60,551 bases of DNA from Frankia sp. AgB32 (GCF_023243045.1 NZ_JALKFX010000014.1:30238-90788), one strand, 5' to 3'; shown: positions 37,269 to 48,165, counted from the stretch's first letter. Notes: generated by a model not told the origin, from the sequence alone. Program-made: numbers and translations.

Positions 37269-38965
37269 CCGTGCTCCCCTGCCGGCTCGGCGCGCCCCGC
37301 CCGGGGTGGAGCCTCGCCGCGGACCTCGTCGTCATCGGCTCGGGCATCGCCGGCCTGACCGCCGTCCTGGCGGCCCGCCGCGAGCTGCCCGCGGCCCGCG
37401 TGCTGCTGGTCACCAAGGCGAACCTGGACGCCGGCTCCACCCGCTGGGCGCAGGGCGGCATCGCCGCGGCCCTCGCGGCGGAGGACTCACCCGCCGATCA
37501 CCTGGCGGACACCCTCGTCGCCGGCGTCGGCCTGTGCGACGCGCAGGCCGCCCAGGTGCTGGTCGACGAGGGCCCGGCGCGGGTCCGGGAGCTCGCCGAG
37601 CTCGGCGCGCGGTTCGACCTGGCCGCCGACGGCTCGTTCGCGCTGACCCGCGAGGGCGGCCACCTGCGTAACCGGATCATCCACGCCGGCGGCGACGCCA
37701 CCGGGCTGGAGGTCGAACGTGCGCTGATCACCGCAGTGCGGGCGGACCCGTCGATCGAGGTGATCGAGAACGCCCTCGTCCTCGACCTGCTGCTGGACGC
37801 CGACGGCCGGGCCGCAGGGGCGACCCTGCACGTGCTCGGCGAGGGCAGCCAGGACGGTGTCGGCGCGGTCACCGCGCCGGCGGTGGTGCTGGCGACCGGC
37901 GGGATGGGGCAGATCTTCGCGTCGACCACCAATCCGGGAGTGTCGACGGGCGACGGGGTCGCGCTCGCCCTGCGGGCCGGCGCCGTCGTCGCCGACCTGG
38001 AGTTCGTCCAGTTCCACCCGACGTCGCTGTGGCTGCCGCCGGCGGACGCCACCGGGCGGCTCGGCGACCAGCAGCCGCTGGTCAGCGAGGCGATGCGCGG
38101 CGAGGGCGCCGTCCTCGTCGACGCCGACGGCAACCGCGTGATGACGGGGGCCCATCCGCTGGCCGATCTCGCTCCCCGCGACGTCGTCACGAAGCAGATG
38201 TCCCGCGTGATGGCGGCGCGAGGCGTGGACCACCTCTTCCTGGACGCGCGGGGGATCGGCGCGTCGACCATCGAGCACCGGTTCCCGTCGATCACCGCCC
38301 GTTGCCGCTCGATCGGCGTGGATCCCGTGACCATGCCGATTCCGGTCGCGCCGGCCGCCCACTACGCCTCCGGCGGCGTGCGCACGGACCTGTGGGGGCG
38401 CACGACCGTCCCCGGTCTGTACGCCTGCGGCGAGGTGGCCTGCACCGGCGTGCACGGCGCCAACCGGCTCGCCTCGAACAGCCTGCTGGAGGGCCTGGTC
38501 TTCGCCGCCCGCATCGCCCAGCACATCGCCGGCGGCGAGGCCCGGCGCGGCGACGCGGTGCCGGCCGCGCCCGTCGTCGGGCGGGGCAGCGGGTTGACCG
38601 ACCCGGCCGAGCGCTCCGACCTGGCCAGGGCGATGACCGACGGTGCCGGGGTGCTGCGCAGCGCCGACAGCCTGCGGGCAACCGCGAAGGTGCTCGCCGG
38701 CCTCGGCGACCTGCGGGTCAGCGGGGCGACGGTCACCGCCGGGCCGCCGGCCTGGGAGATGACGAACCTGCGCACCGTCGCCACGGCGCTGGTCGCCGCG
38801 GCGGCCACCCGCACGGAGACCCGCGGCTCCCACTGGCGGGAGGACTTCGGCGAACGCGATGACGAGCACTGGCTCGGCCGCATCCTCACCCGGCTCGGAC
38901 CGGAGGGCGAGCTCGTCATCGACGTCGAGCCGATCACCGTCGCTCCGATCGGAGCCGCCTCATGA
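37265..38965 (+). CDS. nadB: L-aspartate oxidase
   Basis: This 566-residue FAD enzyme has an N-terminal [16 protein letters not shown] motif, [13 protein letters not shown], the EFVQFHPT loop and [15 protein letters not shown] with the active-site region, then the C-terminal helical domain. It oxidises aspartate to iminoaspartate for NAD synthesis. It is coupled to panD and nadC by 4-nt ATGA overlaps. nadA is not adjacent and not in the window. Confidence 0.95.
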   Translation: MTVLPCRLGAPRPGWSLAADLVVIGSGIAGLTAVLAARRELPAARVLLVTKANLDAGSTRWAQGGIAAALAAEDSPADHLADTLVAGVGLCDAQAAQVLVDEGPARVRELAELGARFDLAADGSFALTREGGHLRNRIIHAGGDATGLEVERALITAVRADPSIEVIENALVLDLLLDADGRAAGATLHVLGEGSQDGVGAVTAPAVVLATGGMGQIFASTTNPGVSTGDGVALALRAGAVVADLEFVQFHPTSLWLPPADATGRLGDQQPLVSEAMRGEGAVLVDADGNRVMTGAHPLADLAPRDVVTKQMSRVMAARGVDHLFLDARGIGASTIEHRFPSITARCRSIGVDPVTMPIPVAPAAHYASGGVRTDLWGRTTVPGLYACGEVACTGVHGANRLASNSLLEGLVFAARIAQHIAGGEARRGDAVPAAPVVGRGSGLTDPAERSDLARAMTDGAGVLRSADSLRATAKVLAGLGDLRVSGATVTAGPPAWEMTNLRTVATALVAAAATRTETRGSHWREDFGERDDEHWLGRILTRLGPEGELVIDVEPITVAPIGAAS

Positions 38966-39990
38966 GCGGCACCGACAGCGCCTGGACCGACACACACACC
39001 GGGCGGCTCTCGCCGACCACCCGCAGTGCCCTGGTCGTCGCCGGTCTCGATCCCGAAAGTGTCGTCGCCGTGATCGTCCGGGCCCTCGCCGAGGACCTGC
39101 CCGGCTGGGGCCTCGCGGACCCGGCGCCGGGCACCGACGAGCCCGGCGCGGTCGACGCCACCTCGGCGGCGACCGTCGACGCCGCCCTGGTCGGCCATGG
39201 TGGCCTGGTCAGCCGGGCGACGGGCACGGTCGCCGGACTGCCGGTGCTCGCCGCGGTGTTCGAGGCCGTGCTCGGCCGGGCGGTCACCGTCACCCTGCTC
39301 GCCCAGGACGGCGACGCGGTCACGCCGGGCACGACCGTCGCCCGGGTGAACGGCCCGGTCCGGGGCCTGCTCACCGCCGAGCGCTCCGCGCTGAACCTGC
39401 TGTGCCACCTCTCCGGCGTGGCCACGCAGACCCGGGCCTGGGTCGACGCGATCGCCGGCACCGGCGCGGCCATCCGGGACACCCGCAAGACGCTGCCCGG
39501 CCTGCGGGCCCTGGAGAAGTACGCGGTGCGCTGCGGCGGCGGTGTCAACCACCGGATGTCGCTGGCCGACGCCGCCCTCATCAAGGACAACCACGTGGTG
39601 GCCGCCGGCGGAGTGGCGGCGGCCTTCGCGGCGGTGCGGGCCCGGTTCCCGCACCTGCCGGTCGAGGTCGAGTGCGACACCGTCGACCAGGTCGGCGAGG
39701 CCGTCGAAGCGGGCGCCGACCTCATCCTGTGCGACAACATGAGCCTCGCGGAGCTGCGCGCCAGCGTCGCGATCGCCCGACCGGCCGGCGTCCGGCTGGA
39801 GGCCAGCGGGGGGCTGACCCTGCAGGTGGCGGCCGACGTCGCGGCGACCGGTGTGGACTATCTTGCGGTCGGTGCCCTGACGCATTCGGCGCCCGCCCTC
39901 GATCTCGGACTCGACCTCGAGCCAGGTCGGCCGCCGGTGCCGGTCAGCGCGGGTGCGCCGCCGAGGGGTTCGACCGTGGAGGAGTCCTGA
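38962..39990 (+). CDS. nadC: Nicotinate-nucleotide pyrophosphorylase (carboxylating)
   Basis: This 342-residue protein contains the quinolinate phosphoribosyltransferase motifs DTRKTLPGLRALEKYAV, GGGVNHRMSLADAALIKDNH and the C-terminal LEASGGLTL. It converts quinolinate and PRPP to nicotinate mononucleotide. The N-terminus (about 1-30) and the last ~30 residues are extensions typical of this lineage. The ATGA start overlap with nadB and one-base stop overlap with coaX (TGATG) indicate one transcript. Confidence 0.95.
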   Translation: MSGTDSAWTDTHTGRLSPTTRSALVVAGLDPESVVAVIVRALAEDLPGWGLADPAPGTDEPGAVDATSAATVDAALVGHGGLVSRATGTVAGLPVLAAVFEAVLGRAVTVTLLAQDGDAVTPGTTVARVNGPVRGLLTAERSALNLLCHLSGVATQTRAWVDAIAGTGAAIRDTRKTLPGLRALEKYAVRCGGGVNHRMSLADAALIKDNHVVAAGGVAAAFAAVRARFPHLPVEVECDTVDQVGEAVEAGADLILCDNMSLAELRASVAIARPAGVRLEASGGLTLQVAADVAATGVDYLAVGALTHSAPALDLGLDLEPGRPPVPVSAGAPPRGSTVEES

Positions 39991-40742
39991 TGCTGCTCGC
40001 CATCGACGTCGGTAACACCAACACCGTCGTCGGCGTCTTCGCCGGTGAGGACCTCGTCGACTCCTGGCGGGTCCGCACCGACCCGCACGCCACCTCCGAC
40101 GAGCTGGTCCTGCTCTACCGCGGGCTGCTCGGCGACTATCAGATCACCGGGGTGTCGATCTGCTCGACCGTCCCCGCGGCGCTGCGGGAGCTGCGCCGCA
40201 TGGTGGTGCGGGCGTTCCGCGACACCCCGGTCGTGATCGTCGAGCCCGGGACCCGCACCGGGGTGCCGATCCTCATCGACAACCCGAAGGAGGCCGGCGC
40301 CGACCGCATCATGAACACGCTGGCCGCCTACCACCTGTACGGCGGACCGGCGATCGTGGTCGATTTCGGGACGTCCACGAACCTCGACGTCGTGTCGGCG
40401 CGTGGCGAGTTCGTGGGCGGCGCGCTCGCCCCCGGCATCGAGATCGCGCTCGACGCGCTGGCGTCGCGGGCGGCGCAGCTTCGCAAGGTGGAGCTCACCC
40501 CGCCGCGCTCGGTCATCGGCCGAGGCACCGTCGAGGCACTCCAGTCCGGCATGATCTACGGCGTCGCCGGCCAGGTGGACGGTCTGGTCCGCAGGATCCG
40601 GGCCGAACTCGGCGCGCACGCCACGGCGATCGCCACCGGCGGACTCGCGTCGCTCGTCCTCAAGGAGAGCGAAACCCTCGACCAGCACGAGCCACATCTG
40701 ACCCTCATCGGTCTGCGGCTGGTCTTCGAGAAGAACACCTGA
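39990..40742 (+). CDS. coaX: Type III pantothenate kinase
   Basis: This 250-residue CoaX has the ASKHA-fold motifs MLLAIDVGNTNTVVGVF at the N-terminus and VVDFGTSTNLD in the middle, plus GGALAPGIEIALDAL. It phosphorylates pantothenate made by panC/panD of the same operon, the first step to coenzyme A. The ATG at 39990 is coupled to nadC. It ends the string; 210 nt of non-coding DNA follow. Confidence 0.95.
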   Translation: MLLAIDVGNTNTVVGVFAGEDLVDSWRVRTDPHATSDELVLLYRGLLGDYQITGVSICSTVPAALRELRRMVVRAFRDTPVVIVEPGTRTGVPILIDNPKEAGADRIMNTLAAYHLYGGPAIVVDFGTSTNLDVVSARGEFVGGALAPGIEIALDALASRAAQLRKVELTPPRSVIGRGTVEALQSGMIYGVAGQVDGLVRRIRAELGAHATAIATGGLASLVLKESETLDQHEPHLTLIGLRLVFEKNT

Positions 40743-40952
40743 CTTTTCCCGGCCAGCCGGACTCGTTCCCGCTCGGCCGTTGAATCCCGAGGATGGCCGT
40801 CCTTTCGTGGCCTATCCGCTGGACCTGGGAAACCACCGGTCCCGGACCACCAGTCGGGCTAATTCGGTCGGGTCGGGCGAGTGACGTCCGACAAACGACA
40901 ACCTCCCCGTCCGGGGGTGCGGGGACGGCCCAGCCGGATATCCTTCCAGGCT

Positions 40953-41867
40953 ATGCGGGATCGATACCCGGCGACCTCGGCGGGGCGCCATCCCGGCCGG
41001 TGTGCGTTCGCCGTCCGGCCGATTGCGATCGCCCTGGCCACCGTATTTCTGGCCACGGCCGCGACGGTGTCGGCCGGTTGGGGCGACCCGGTCCTGGCGA
41101 CGCCTGGCGGGCGCACACTGGCAGCGCTCGGGGACTCCTACTCCTCCGGCGAGGGCAGCCCGCCGTTCGACGCCATCGACCCGCGTTGCCGACGCAGCGC
41201 CCAGGCCTGGCCGCGGCAGCTGACCGAGAAGGACCCGTCGATCTCGCTGACGCTGTTCGCGGCCTGCTCCGGCGCGACCACCGACGCCCTGACCGGCTCT
41301 TTCAAGGGCGACGACCCGCAGCTCACCCAGTTGCGGCACCTGCCCACCGCGCCGGACATCGTCACGATCACGATCGGCGGCAACGACGCCGACTTCAGCG
41401 GCGTGATCATAAGCTGCTTCACGTGGAAGTGCTTCTGGGACGGCAAGGACAAACGGGAGCGCGACCTCATCAACAAGACGCTTCCCGGCAAGCTGACCGC
41501 GAGCTACGCCGCACTCAAGGCAGCCGCATCGCACGCGAGAATTCTCGTGGTCGGATATCCCGACGTTTTTCCGACCAGTCAGCGCAAGAACACCTGTAAA
41601 TGGCTGAGCAGTACCGAGCGACGCCAGCTGACCAGTTTGAACAGCCTGCTGAACCGGGTGATACGGCGGGCGGCCCGGGACGCGGACGTCGAGTTCGTCT
41701 CCACCGACCGGGCGCTGCGCGGCCACGAGATGTGCACGAAGGACTCCTGGGTCGCCCCGGTGGGCGTGTTCTCCCCCGCCCGCGATCTCAGCGCCCATCC
41801 GACCCCGCAGGGCCAGCAGGCGATCGCCGAAGCCGTGAACCACTACCTTGCCACCGACAGCCGCTGA
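40953..41867 (+). CDS. Secreted SGNH/GDSL hydrolase
   Basis: This protein of about 304 residues has a signal peptide (helix ~20-38, ending ATVSAGWG). The SGNH blocks are LAALGDSYSSGEG (catalytic Ser), ACSGATT (Gly), TITIGGNDADF (Asn) and DLSAHPTPQGQ (His). Cysteines are consistent with the disulfides of actinobacterial secreted lipases of this group. ATG 40953 has CCAGG just upstream; GTG 40881 is a longer alternative. It is likely an extracellular esterase or lipase of unknown substrate. Confidence 0.85.
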   Translation: MRDRYPATSAGRHPGRCAFAVRPIAIALATVFLATAATVSAGWGDPVLATPGGRTLAALGDSYSSGEGSPPFDAIDPRCRRSAQAWPRQLTEKDPSISLTLFAACSGATTDALTGSFKGDDPQLTQLRHLPTAPDIVTITIGGNDADFSGVIISCFTWKCFWDGKDKRERDLINKTLPGKLTASYAALKAAASHARILVVGYPDVFPTSQRKNTCKWLSSTERRQLTSLNSLLNRVIRRAARDADVEFVSTDRALRGHEMCTKDSWVAPVGVFSPARDLSAHPTPQGQQAIAEAVNHYLATDSR

Positions 41868-42182
41868 CCCACGACGTCCCGCCGCGTGGGGGACAGTCAG
41901 TGGACATCTCGTGGCGTGATTTTCGCAACGCTCCGGGACCGGGATCGCCCGCGTCAGACGAAGGAGCGCAGCAGATCATGGCCGCCGACGGAGACCGGGG
42001 CGGACGCCACACCATGCTGAAATGACTGAAAGAATTTTTGCCACTACCGTGAGAGACCAGCCCGAACGCCCATCCGTCCGGCCCGCCCTCCCGACAGGGC
42101 GTCCCAGAAATGGGCATAGGCGACAATAGGGTCAGCGCGCCCAGAACCCGGCACCTCTGGCCAGTCCATTTGACTACCGGCA

Positions 42183-42201
42183 TGAAGTTAGGCTTACCTA
42201 A
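42183..42201. promoter_or_regulatory. IdeR/DmdR1-type iron box
   Basis: TGAAGTTAGGCTTACCTAA matches 17 of 19 positions of the consensus TWAGGTTAGSCTWACCTWA. It lies 142 nt upstream of the FhuF-like gene, in an otherwise non-coding region (41868-42342). Iron-loaded IdeR/DmdR1 should repress the gene when iron is plentiful. Confidence 0.85.
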
Positions 42202-42342
42202 CCACATGCCAAGCTCGATGCATCGCGGCCAGCCGGCCCAGCGCCCGAGGCCGCACTCCCAGTGGTGCCGTCCGGCCGCGGGCTGCCGCCAACCCGCGGC
42301 GCCCCGCCCTGACCCGGCTCGGCGCAGTCACCGGTTCCGGCA

Positions 42343-43365
42343 GTGAGGCCGCCCCTCGACGCGGCCCCCGCGGTGGGATCGCGGCTGATGGCCGAGATCC
42401 CCACGGTCGCGACCGGTTCGGCCCCGGACCGCACCCGGACCGCCGCCCCGCGTCCTTCCCAGCCCGTCGGCCGCCTCGGCCGCCTCGGCCGCCTCGGCCA
42501 CGCCGGCGCCAGCGGTGCCGAGGTGGCCGACGTGCTGTCTCCGCGCGGGCTCGACCTCGGCCGGCCGGCCGGGCCCGACTGGGCCGACTGCGCCTTCCAC
42601 TCCAGCCGGCAGGGCGTGGAGCGGTCCCTGGAGCGGGTCCGTGCCGCGCACGACGCGACGGACGAGGTCGCCGCGAGCTACCTGGCCAACTGGTACGCGG
42701 CCGGCGTGGTCGGCCCGGCGATCGCGTCCTACGTGCTGCTCCGCCGGGTCCCGGCGCTCGATGCCACGGGGATGTCGATGCACTGGCTCGACAGCGGATG
42801 GTTCGACCGGACCGCGCTGCACCGCCACGATGTCACCGTTCTGTCCGGCGACCCGCTTGCGCGCGGCCTGACCGCGGGCACGCCAGGCTCCGTCCCCACC
42901 GCCGCCCCGGGGACGGAGCCACGGGAGACAGTCCGGGTCGTGCCCGACGGCGACGCGCTGCGCGACGTCCTGGTCGAGGCGATCCTCGACCACCTCGGGC
43001 CGTTCGTCGGCGAACTGCGGGCGCGGGTACGCCTCGGCCTGCCGGCACTGTGGGGCGCGGTGGCCGGGCAGTGCGCCCGAGCGTTCCTCCTGACCGAACG
43101 CGCAACCGGGGATCCGGCCACGGGACGCGACGAGGCCGACGCCTTCTTCGAACGGGCCTCGCCGACCCTGCGGGCCCGGCCCCGCTGGCACGAGTTCGTC
43201 CATCGGGGTCGGCCCTACGTCGGGATGCGCTGCGGTTCCTGCTGCCTGGCCCATCGCCTCGGCGACGAGCACTGCACGACCTGTCCGTTCACGGACGACA
43301 GCGAGCGGGAACGGCGCATGCGGGCCTGGATCGACACACAGGGTCACGGAGGACTCGCTGTGTGA
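42343..43365 (+). CDS. FhuF-like ferric siderophore reductase
   Basis: This protein is 340 residues long. The C-terminus holds the FhuF-type [2Fe-2S] motif CGSCC followed after ten residues by CTTC (CGSCCLAHRLGDEHCTTC, about 299-316). The middle (about 105-290) is the FhuF body, with the ANWYAAGVVGPAIASYVLLRR segment. It would release iron from siderophores in the cytoplasm. GTG 42343 was taken; ATG 42388 is possible. The first ~60 residues, including a GRLGRLGRLG repeat, look disordered. The iron box upstream supports the role. Confidence 0.85.
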   Translation: MRPPLDAAPAVGSRLMAEIPTVATGSAPDRTRTAAPRPSQPVGRLGRLGRLGHAGASGAEVADVLSPRGLDLGRPAGPDWADCAFHSSRQGVERSLERVRAAHDATDEVAASYLANWYAAGVVGPAIASYVLLRRVPALDATGMSMHWLDSGWFDRTALHRHDVTVLSGDPLARGLTAGTPGSVPTAAPGTEPRETVRVVPDGDALRDVLVEAILDHLGPFVGELRARVRLGLPALWGAVAGQCARAFLLTERATGDPATGRDEADAFFERASPTLRARPRWHEFVHRGRPYVGMRCGSCCLAHRLGDEHCTTCPFTDDSERERRMRAWIDTQGHGGLAV

Positions 43366-43866
43366 GCCGGCCACAGATCGTCAATGCAGATGCTGCGGAC
43401 GTAAAGTAGTTAGATGAAAACGTCTAGCTAACGACACAGAGGCGGAGCCCCATTTTAGCAACCTACAGAGACGATCTATTGTCATAGCGTCACATGTGTG
43501 CCTTGAATCACAACGAGAGGCCCCTTGCCGTCAACTACCGTCGACACCGAGAGGAAGCCGGCCCATCAGCGGAAGCCGGCCCGGGGGCGCGATCACGCCC
43601 TCCCGGAGGGTCGCGTGGCGGCGGCCCCAGGGGGTTCGCGTCGTTCTGCTCTTGGCGGAACGACGTGACGGAATCATGGTTGGTCAGCCACCGTTGACCC
43701 AGGCGTCTCCGCTGGTGGGAACGGTCGTCAAGCCGATCCTCCGTCCTCGACGATGCGGGCGGAACCGGCGGGTAGGTTTCTGTTCGATGCGTGAGGACAT
43801 GCCTCGGCGGAGCTAGCATGCGGATACCGGCTGTCGTGTGGTCGGTCGCAGCTCGAAGGAGCGCAC
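43366..43866. promoter_or_regulatory. clpC upstream region with ClgR-like site
   Basis: This 500-nt region has no convincing gene; open frames within it lack coding character. An imperfect 21-bp palindrome at 43642-43662 has arms CGTTCTGC and GGCGGAACG. It resembles the ClgR operator described for actinobacterial clp genes (GTTCGC-N5-GCG type). It lies about 205 nt before the clpC ATG. An AT-rich segment near 43400-43500 may be another promoter. Confidence 0.45.
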
Positions 43867-46371
43867 ATGTTCGAGAGATTCACCGACCGGGCACGTCGGG
43901 TCGTCGTCCTGGCTCAAGAAGAGGCCAGGATGCTCAACCACAACTACATCGGGACCGAGCACATCCTGCTGGGCCTGATCCACGAGGGCGAGGGCGTCGC
44001 CGCCAAGGCCCTCGAGTCCCTCGGCATCTCCCTTGAGGGTGTGCGGTCGCAGGTCGAGGAGATCATCGGCCAGGGCCAGCAGGCGCCGAGCGGGCACATC
44101 CCGTTCACGCCGCGTGCGAAGAAGGTCCTGGAGCTCTCGCTTCGGGAAGCCCTGCAGCTCGGCCACAACTACATCGGCACGGAGCACATCCTGCTCGGCC
44201 TGATCCGCGAGGGCGAGGGCGTCGCCGCCCAGGTGCTCGTGAAGCTCGGCGCCGACCTCAACCGCGTGCGCCAGCAGGTCATCCAGCTTCTGTCGGGCTA
44301 CCAGGGCAAGGGCGAGACGGCGACCTCCGGCGCCCCCGCCGAGGGCACCCCCTCCACCTCCCTGGTGCTCGACCAGTTCGGCCGCAACCTCACCGCCGCG
44401 GCGCGCGAGTCCAAACTCGACCCGGTCATCGGGCGCGAGAAGGAGATCGAGCGCGTCATGCAGGTGCTGTCGCGCCGGACCAAGAACAACCCGGTCCTGA
44501 TCGGCGAGCCCGGTGTCGGCAAGACCGCCGTCGTCGAGGGCCTGGCGCAGGCGATCGTCAAGGGCGAGGTGCCCGAGACCCTGAAGGACAAGCAGCTCTA
44601 CACCCTCGACCTCGGCGCGCTGGTCGCCGGTTCCCGCTACCGCGGTGACTTCGAGGAGCGGCTGAAGAAGGTCCTCAAGGAGATCCGCACCCGCGGCGAC
44701 ATCATCCTGTTCATCGACGAGCTGCACACGCTGGTCGGCGCGGGCGCCGCCGAGGGCGCGATCGACGCCGCGTCGATCCTCAAGCCGATGCTGGCCCGCG
44801 GTGAGCTGCAGACGATCGGTGCCACCACCCTAGACGAGTACCGCAAGCACCTGGAGAAGGACGCGGCCCTCGAGCGCCGCTTCCAGCCGATCCAGGTCGC
44901 GGAGCCGTCGGTGGCGCACACCATCGAGATCCTCAAGGGCCTGCGCGACCGGTACGAGGCGCACCACCGCGTGTCGATCACCGACGCCGCCCTGGTCGCC
45001 GCCGCGTCGCTGGCCGACCGCTACATCTCCGACCGCTTCCTGCCGGACAAGGCGATCGACCTGATCGACGAGGCCGGGTCCCGGATGCGCATCCGCCGGA
45101 TGACCGCGCCGCCGGACCTGCGCGAGTTCGACGAGCGCATCGCGAACGTCCGCCGGGACAAGGAGTCCGCGATCGACGCACAGGACTTCGAGAAGGCCGC
45201 CTCGCTGCGCGACAAGGAGAAGACCCTCCTCTCGGAGAAGGCCAAGCGGGAGAAGGAGTGGAAGGCCGGCGACATGGACGTCGTCGCCGAGGTGGGCGAC
45301 GAGGAGATCGCCGAGGTCCTCGCCATCTGGACGGGCATCCCGGTCTTCAAGCTCACCGAGGAGGAGACCGCCCGCCTCCTGCGCATGGAAGACGAGCTGC
45401 ACAAGCGGGTCATCGGCCAGCAGCAGGCCATCAAGGCCGTCTCCCAGGCCATCCGGCGTACCCGCGCCGGCCTGAAGGACCCCAAGCGCCCCGGCGGTTC
45501 GTTCATCTTCGCCGGCCCGTCCGGTGTCGGTAAGACCGAGCTCTCGAAGACGCTCGCCGAGTTCCTCTTCGGCGACGAGGACGCGCTCATCCAGCTCGAC
45601 ATGTCCGAGTACATGGAGAAGCACACCGTCTCGCGGCTGGTGGGCTCCCCGCCCGGATACGTCGGTTACGAGGAGGGCGGCCAGCTCACCGAGCGGGTCC
45701 GGCGCAAGCCGTTCTCGGTCGTCCTGTTCGACGAGGTCGAGAAGGCACACCCGGACGTCTTCAACACGCTCCTGCAGATCCTGGAGGACGGTCGCCTGAC
45801 CGACTCCCAGGGCCGGCTGGTCGACTTCAAGAACACTGTCCTGATCATGACGTCGAACCTGGGCACCCGCGACATCTCCAAGGGCCCGGGCATCGGCTTC
45901 GCGACCGGCCAGGGCGCGGTCGACTACGAGCGGATGAAGGCCAAGGTCCAGGACGAGCTCAAGCAGCACTTCCGGCCTGAGTTCCTGAACCGGATCGACG
46001 ACATCATCGTCTTCCACCAGCTCTCCGAGAACGAGATCATCCGGATCGTCGACCTGATGCTGGCCCGGGTCGACATCCAGCTGAAGAACAAGGACATGGC
46101 CCTGGAGCTCACGTCGGCGGCCAAGGCGCTGCTGGCGAAGAAGGGCTACGACCCGGTGCTCGGCGCTCGGCCGCTGCGTCGGACGATTCAGCGGGAGATC
46201 GAGGACGTCCTCTCCGAGAAGATCCTGTACGGCACGCTCAAGCCGGGCGAGATCGTCGTCGGTGACGTCGAGGGTGAGGGCGAGAGCGCGAAGTTCATCT
46301 TCCGCGGCGAGACCAAGCCGAACCAGGTGCCCGACGCGCCCCCGGTCGACCTGGCGAAGTCGAGCGAGTAA
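43867..46371 (+). CDS. clpC: Clp protease ATPase subunit ClpC
   Basis: This 834-residue Hsp100 ATPase has two N-terminal repeats (each with [14 protein letters not shown], residues ~1-145). AAA domain 1 contains [13 protein letters not shown]; a UVR-type coiled region contains [16 protein letters not shown] (~425-460). AAA domain 2 contains [12 protein letters not shown] and [13 protein letters not shown]. It unfolds proteins for the ClpP protease and handles damaged proteins. AAGGAG at 43855-43860 serves the ATG. It is essential in relatives. Confidence 0.97.
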   Translation: MFERFTDRARRVVVLAQEEARMLNHNYIGTEHILLGLIHEGEGVAAKALESLGISLEGVRSQVEEIIGQGQQAPSGHIPFTPRAKKVLELSLREALQLGHNYIGTEHILLGLIREGEGVAAQVLVKLGADLNRVRQQVIQLLSGYQGKGETATSGAPAEGTPSTSLVLDQFGRNLTAAARESKLDPVIGREKEIERVMQVLSRRTKNNPVLIGEPGVGKTAVVEGLAQAIVKGEVPETLKDKQLYTLDLGALVAGSRYRGDFEERLKKVLKEIRTRGDIILFIDELHTLVGAGAAEGAIDAASILKPMLARGELQTIGATTLDEYRKHLEKDAALERRFQPIQVAEPSVAHTIEILKGLRDRYEAHHRVSITDAALVAAASLADRYISDRFLPDKAIDLIDEAGSRMRIRRMTAPPDLREFDERIANVRRDKESAIDAQDFEKAASLRDKEKTLLSEKAKREKEWKAGDMDVVAEVGDEEIAEVLAIWTGIPVFKLTEEETARLLRMEDELHKRVIGQQQAIKAVSQAIRRTRAGLKDPKRPGGSFIFAGPSGVGKTELSKTLAEFLFGDEDALIQLDMSEYMEKHTVSRLVGSPPGYVGYEEGGQLTERVRRKPFSVVLFDEVEKAHPDVFNTLLQILEDGRLTDSQGRLVDFKNTVLIMTSNLGTRDISKGPGIGFATGQGAVDYERMKAKVQDELKQHFRPEFLNRIDDIIVFHQLSENEIIRIVDLMLARVDIQLKNKDMALELTSAAKALLAKKGYDPVLGARPLRRTIQREIEDVLSEKILYGTLKPGEIVVGDVEGEGESAKFIFRGETKPNQVPDAPPVDLAKSSE

Positions 46372-46383
46372 GGCGGCTTCCCA

Positions 46384-46466
46384 CCGGACCGTCCGCGCGG
46401 CGGTCCGGCCCGCAATGCCGAGCGGCTGAGCCCCGGAGCCCCACAGTGGGTTTCGGGGCTCAGCCG
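46384..46466. terminator. Bidirectional double-hairpin terminator between clpC and the TauE gene
   Basis: Two stems follow clpC. CCGGACCG at 46384-46391 pairs with 46401-46408. The perfect 13-bp stem CGGCTGAGCCCCG at 46423-46435 pairs with 46454-46466, with an inner CCCAC/GTGGG stem in its loop. The second stem overlaps the last codons of the converging TauE-like gene, so it can serve both genes. Confidence 0.8.
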
Positions 46467-47212
46467 TATGCGCTCCAGGCGAGGCTCGCGGCGAGGCCGA
46501 GGGCGGCCAGGCCGATCACCGCCCGCAGAATGTCGGCCGGCAGCCGCCGCACGATCACCGGTCCGACCACCCCGCCGACCAGCAGCCCGGCGGCGAGCGG
46601 CGCCACGGCCGCCCACCGCACCGGACCGAAGGCGGCAAAACCGGCTGCGGCGACAAGGTTCGCGAATCCCGACGACACGTTCTTGATCGCATTGACCCGT
46701 GTCAACGGCTCCGGAATCGCGACCGCCAGTACCGCGAGCAGTGCGATCCCGCCGCCAGCCCCGAAGTAGCCCAGGTAGACCCCGGTCGCCAGGACCGCGG
46801 CGAGCACCGCCGGGCCGTCCTCCGCCGGCCGGCGCCCCCGGCGGGCGAGCAGCCGCGGCTGCCCCCACAGCAACACCGAGGATCCGGCGATGAGGATCGG
46901 CACCGCCCGTTCGAAGGCGGATGCCGGCAAGGTGAGCAACAGGGCCGCGCCCACCGCGCCGCCGACGAAGGTCGCGGTGCCGAACCGACCGACCCGCCTG
47001 GACTGACCAGCCAGTTCGGGACGTGAACCAACAGCGGCGCCGACCGCGACGAACAGCAGCGCCGTGGTGTTGGTGACGTTCGCGGCCAGCGGTGTCAGCC
47101 CGGTGACCAGCAGCGCCGGATAGGACACCAGGGAGGCGAGACCGGCGACGGTGCTGGAGATGCCGGCCAGGATGCCAGCGCCCACCAGCAGCGCGACGTC
47201 GCCGAAGGTCAT
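46460..47212 (-). CDS. TauE/SafE-family membrane exporter
   Basis: This 250-residue protein has about eight hydrophobic helices and the family motifs GAGILAGISSTVAGLASLVS near the N-terminus and GYFGAGGGIALLAVLA in the second half. The family exports organic anions such as sulfite or sulfoacetate. ATG 47212 follows AGGAGGG. It is far from the sulfur genes at 10-14 kb, so a sulfite link is only a family-based guess. Confidence 0.88.
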   Translation of the reverse strand: MTFGDVALLVGAGILAGISSTVAGLASLVSYPALLVTGLTPLAANVTNTTALLFVAVGAAVGSRPELAGQSRRVGRFGTATFVGGAVGAALLLTLPASAFERAVPILIAGSSVLLWGQPRLLARRGRRPAEDGPAVLAAVLATGVYLGYFGAGGGIALLAVLAVAIPEPLTRVNAIKNVSSGFANLVAAAGFAAFGPVRWAAVAPLAAGLLVGGVVGPVIVRRLPADILRAVIGLAALGLAASLAWSAYG

Positions 47213-48165
47213 GGACCCTCCTCTGTGATCGGCGGACGCGGCGGGAGACCGCGCGTCGCGGGCCCGGGGCCGAGACCCCGTATGCTCACCGGCTGGGCCG
47301 TGGGAAGGCAGGCGGGTCCGGTGCGGCAACGGATCCGGGGCGTGGCTGACCGGCTGCGATCGATCCCCGTTCGACGAGCGCGGGTGCTCGGTCCGCCGGG
47401 TGGAGGCGGCCGCGACCCGAACGTATCGGTGCTTTCGTTCGCGCGACCAGGTCCGAGACCGCATTCTCCCCGGCGGGCCGGCAGTTTCCGCCGCGATCGC
47501 CCACGGTGACGAAATACCGGCCAAGATGCGGGCCGCGAATACCGACCGTTCATGAACCGCGGAGCACCGCTCCCCGACGTCGCCATCGCGAGATCTACCC
47601 GGGTGGCAACAAACCCGAGGGAACGTTTCCTGGCGCCCGGCGCGAACGTCGGTCGCAAGCCAGAATGCAGCGGCACTCAGCGGCAGTACTCTGCACATGC
47701 CGCTGCACGGCCAGGATGCGTGGCAGCACCCGCTGCGCCGCAGGGCAAAACCCTCGGTGAGTACTCGGCTGGCCGACCAGAACCCCGAACGGGACCACAC
47801 CGTTTCCCACCGGGCAGCCGGTGATTTCCCGCGCCCTCTGGACTACCCTAGGTTTCCCGGAATACCTTTTGACCAGACCTCGATGATTGGTCAATCACGC
47901 GATCAGCGGCATCGGCTGGAACCAGGACGGGGGGCAAACCATTGACCAGCATGTGGGGGGCCTCCCGCCGATTGGGCGCACCGGCAGCGACCTCCGGAAC
48001 CAGTGCCGCAATTGACCAAGAACATTGCCGGAGGTCTCGCCAGCAAGAGTCACAATGTCGGGGAGCCGGCGAGGATCGATCTACGTACACGGTGCTGAGC
48101 ATCAATCGACGACCGGCCCGGAGGAGGGCACCCACCCACGACTCGGCGCCCGTGCAGGGCCCCCG
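47213..48165. promoter_or_regulatory. Long non-coding region with repeated TTGACCA motif
   Basis: About 950 nt have no supported gene. TTGACCA occurs at 47869-47875, 47942-47948 and 48012-48018, and its reverse TGGTCAA at 47888-47894. The last pairs with the first copy as an inverted repeat. The copies are spaced about 70 nt apart and precede the four-gene cassette at 48166-56857, so they may be regulator sites or part of its promoter. Confidence 0.45.

Noticed and set aside
43496-43816. 106-codon open frame upstream of clpC
   Set aside because: Codon usage and composition look non-coding, there is no ribosome site, and it covers the likely promoter and ClgR-like site.
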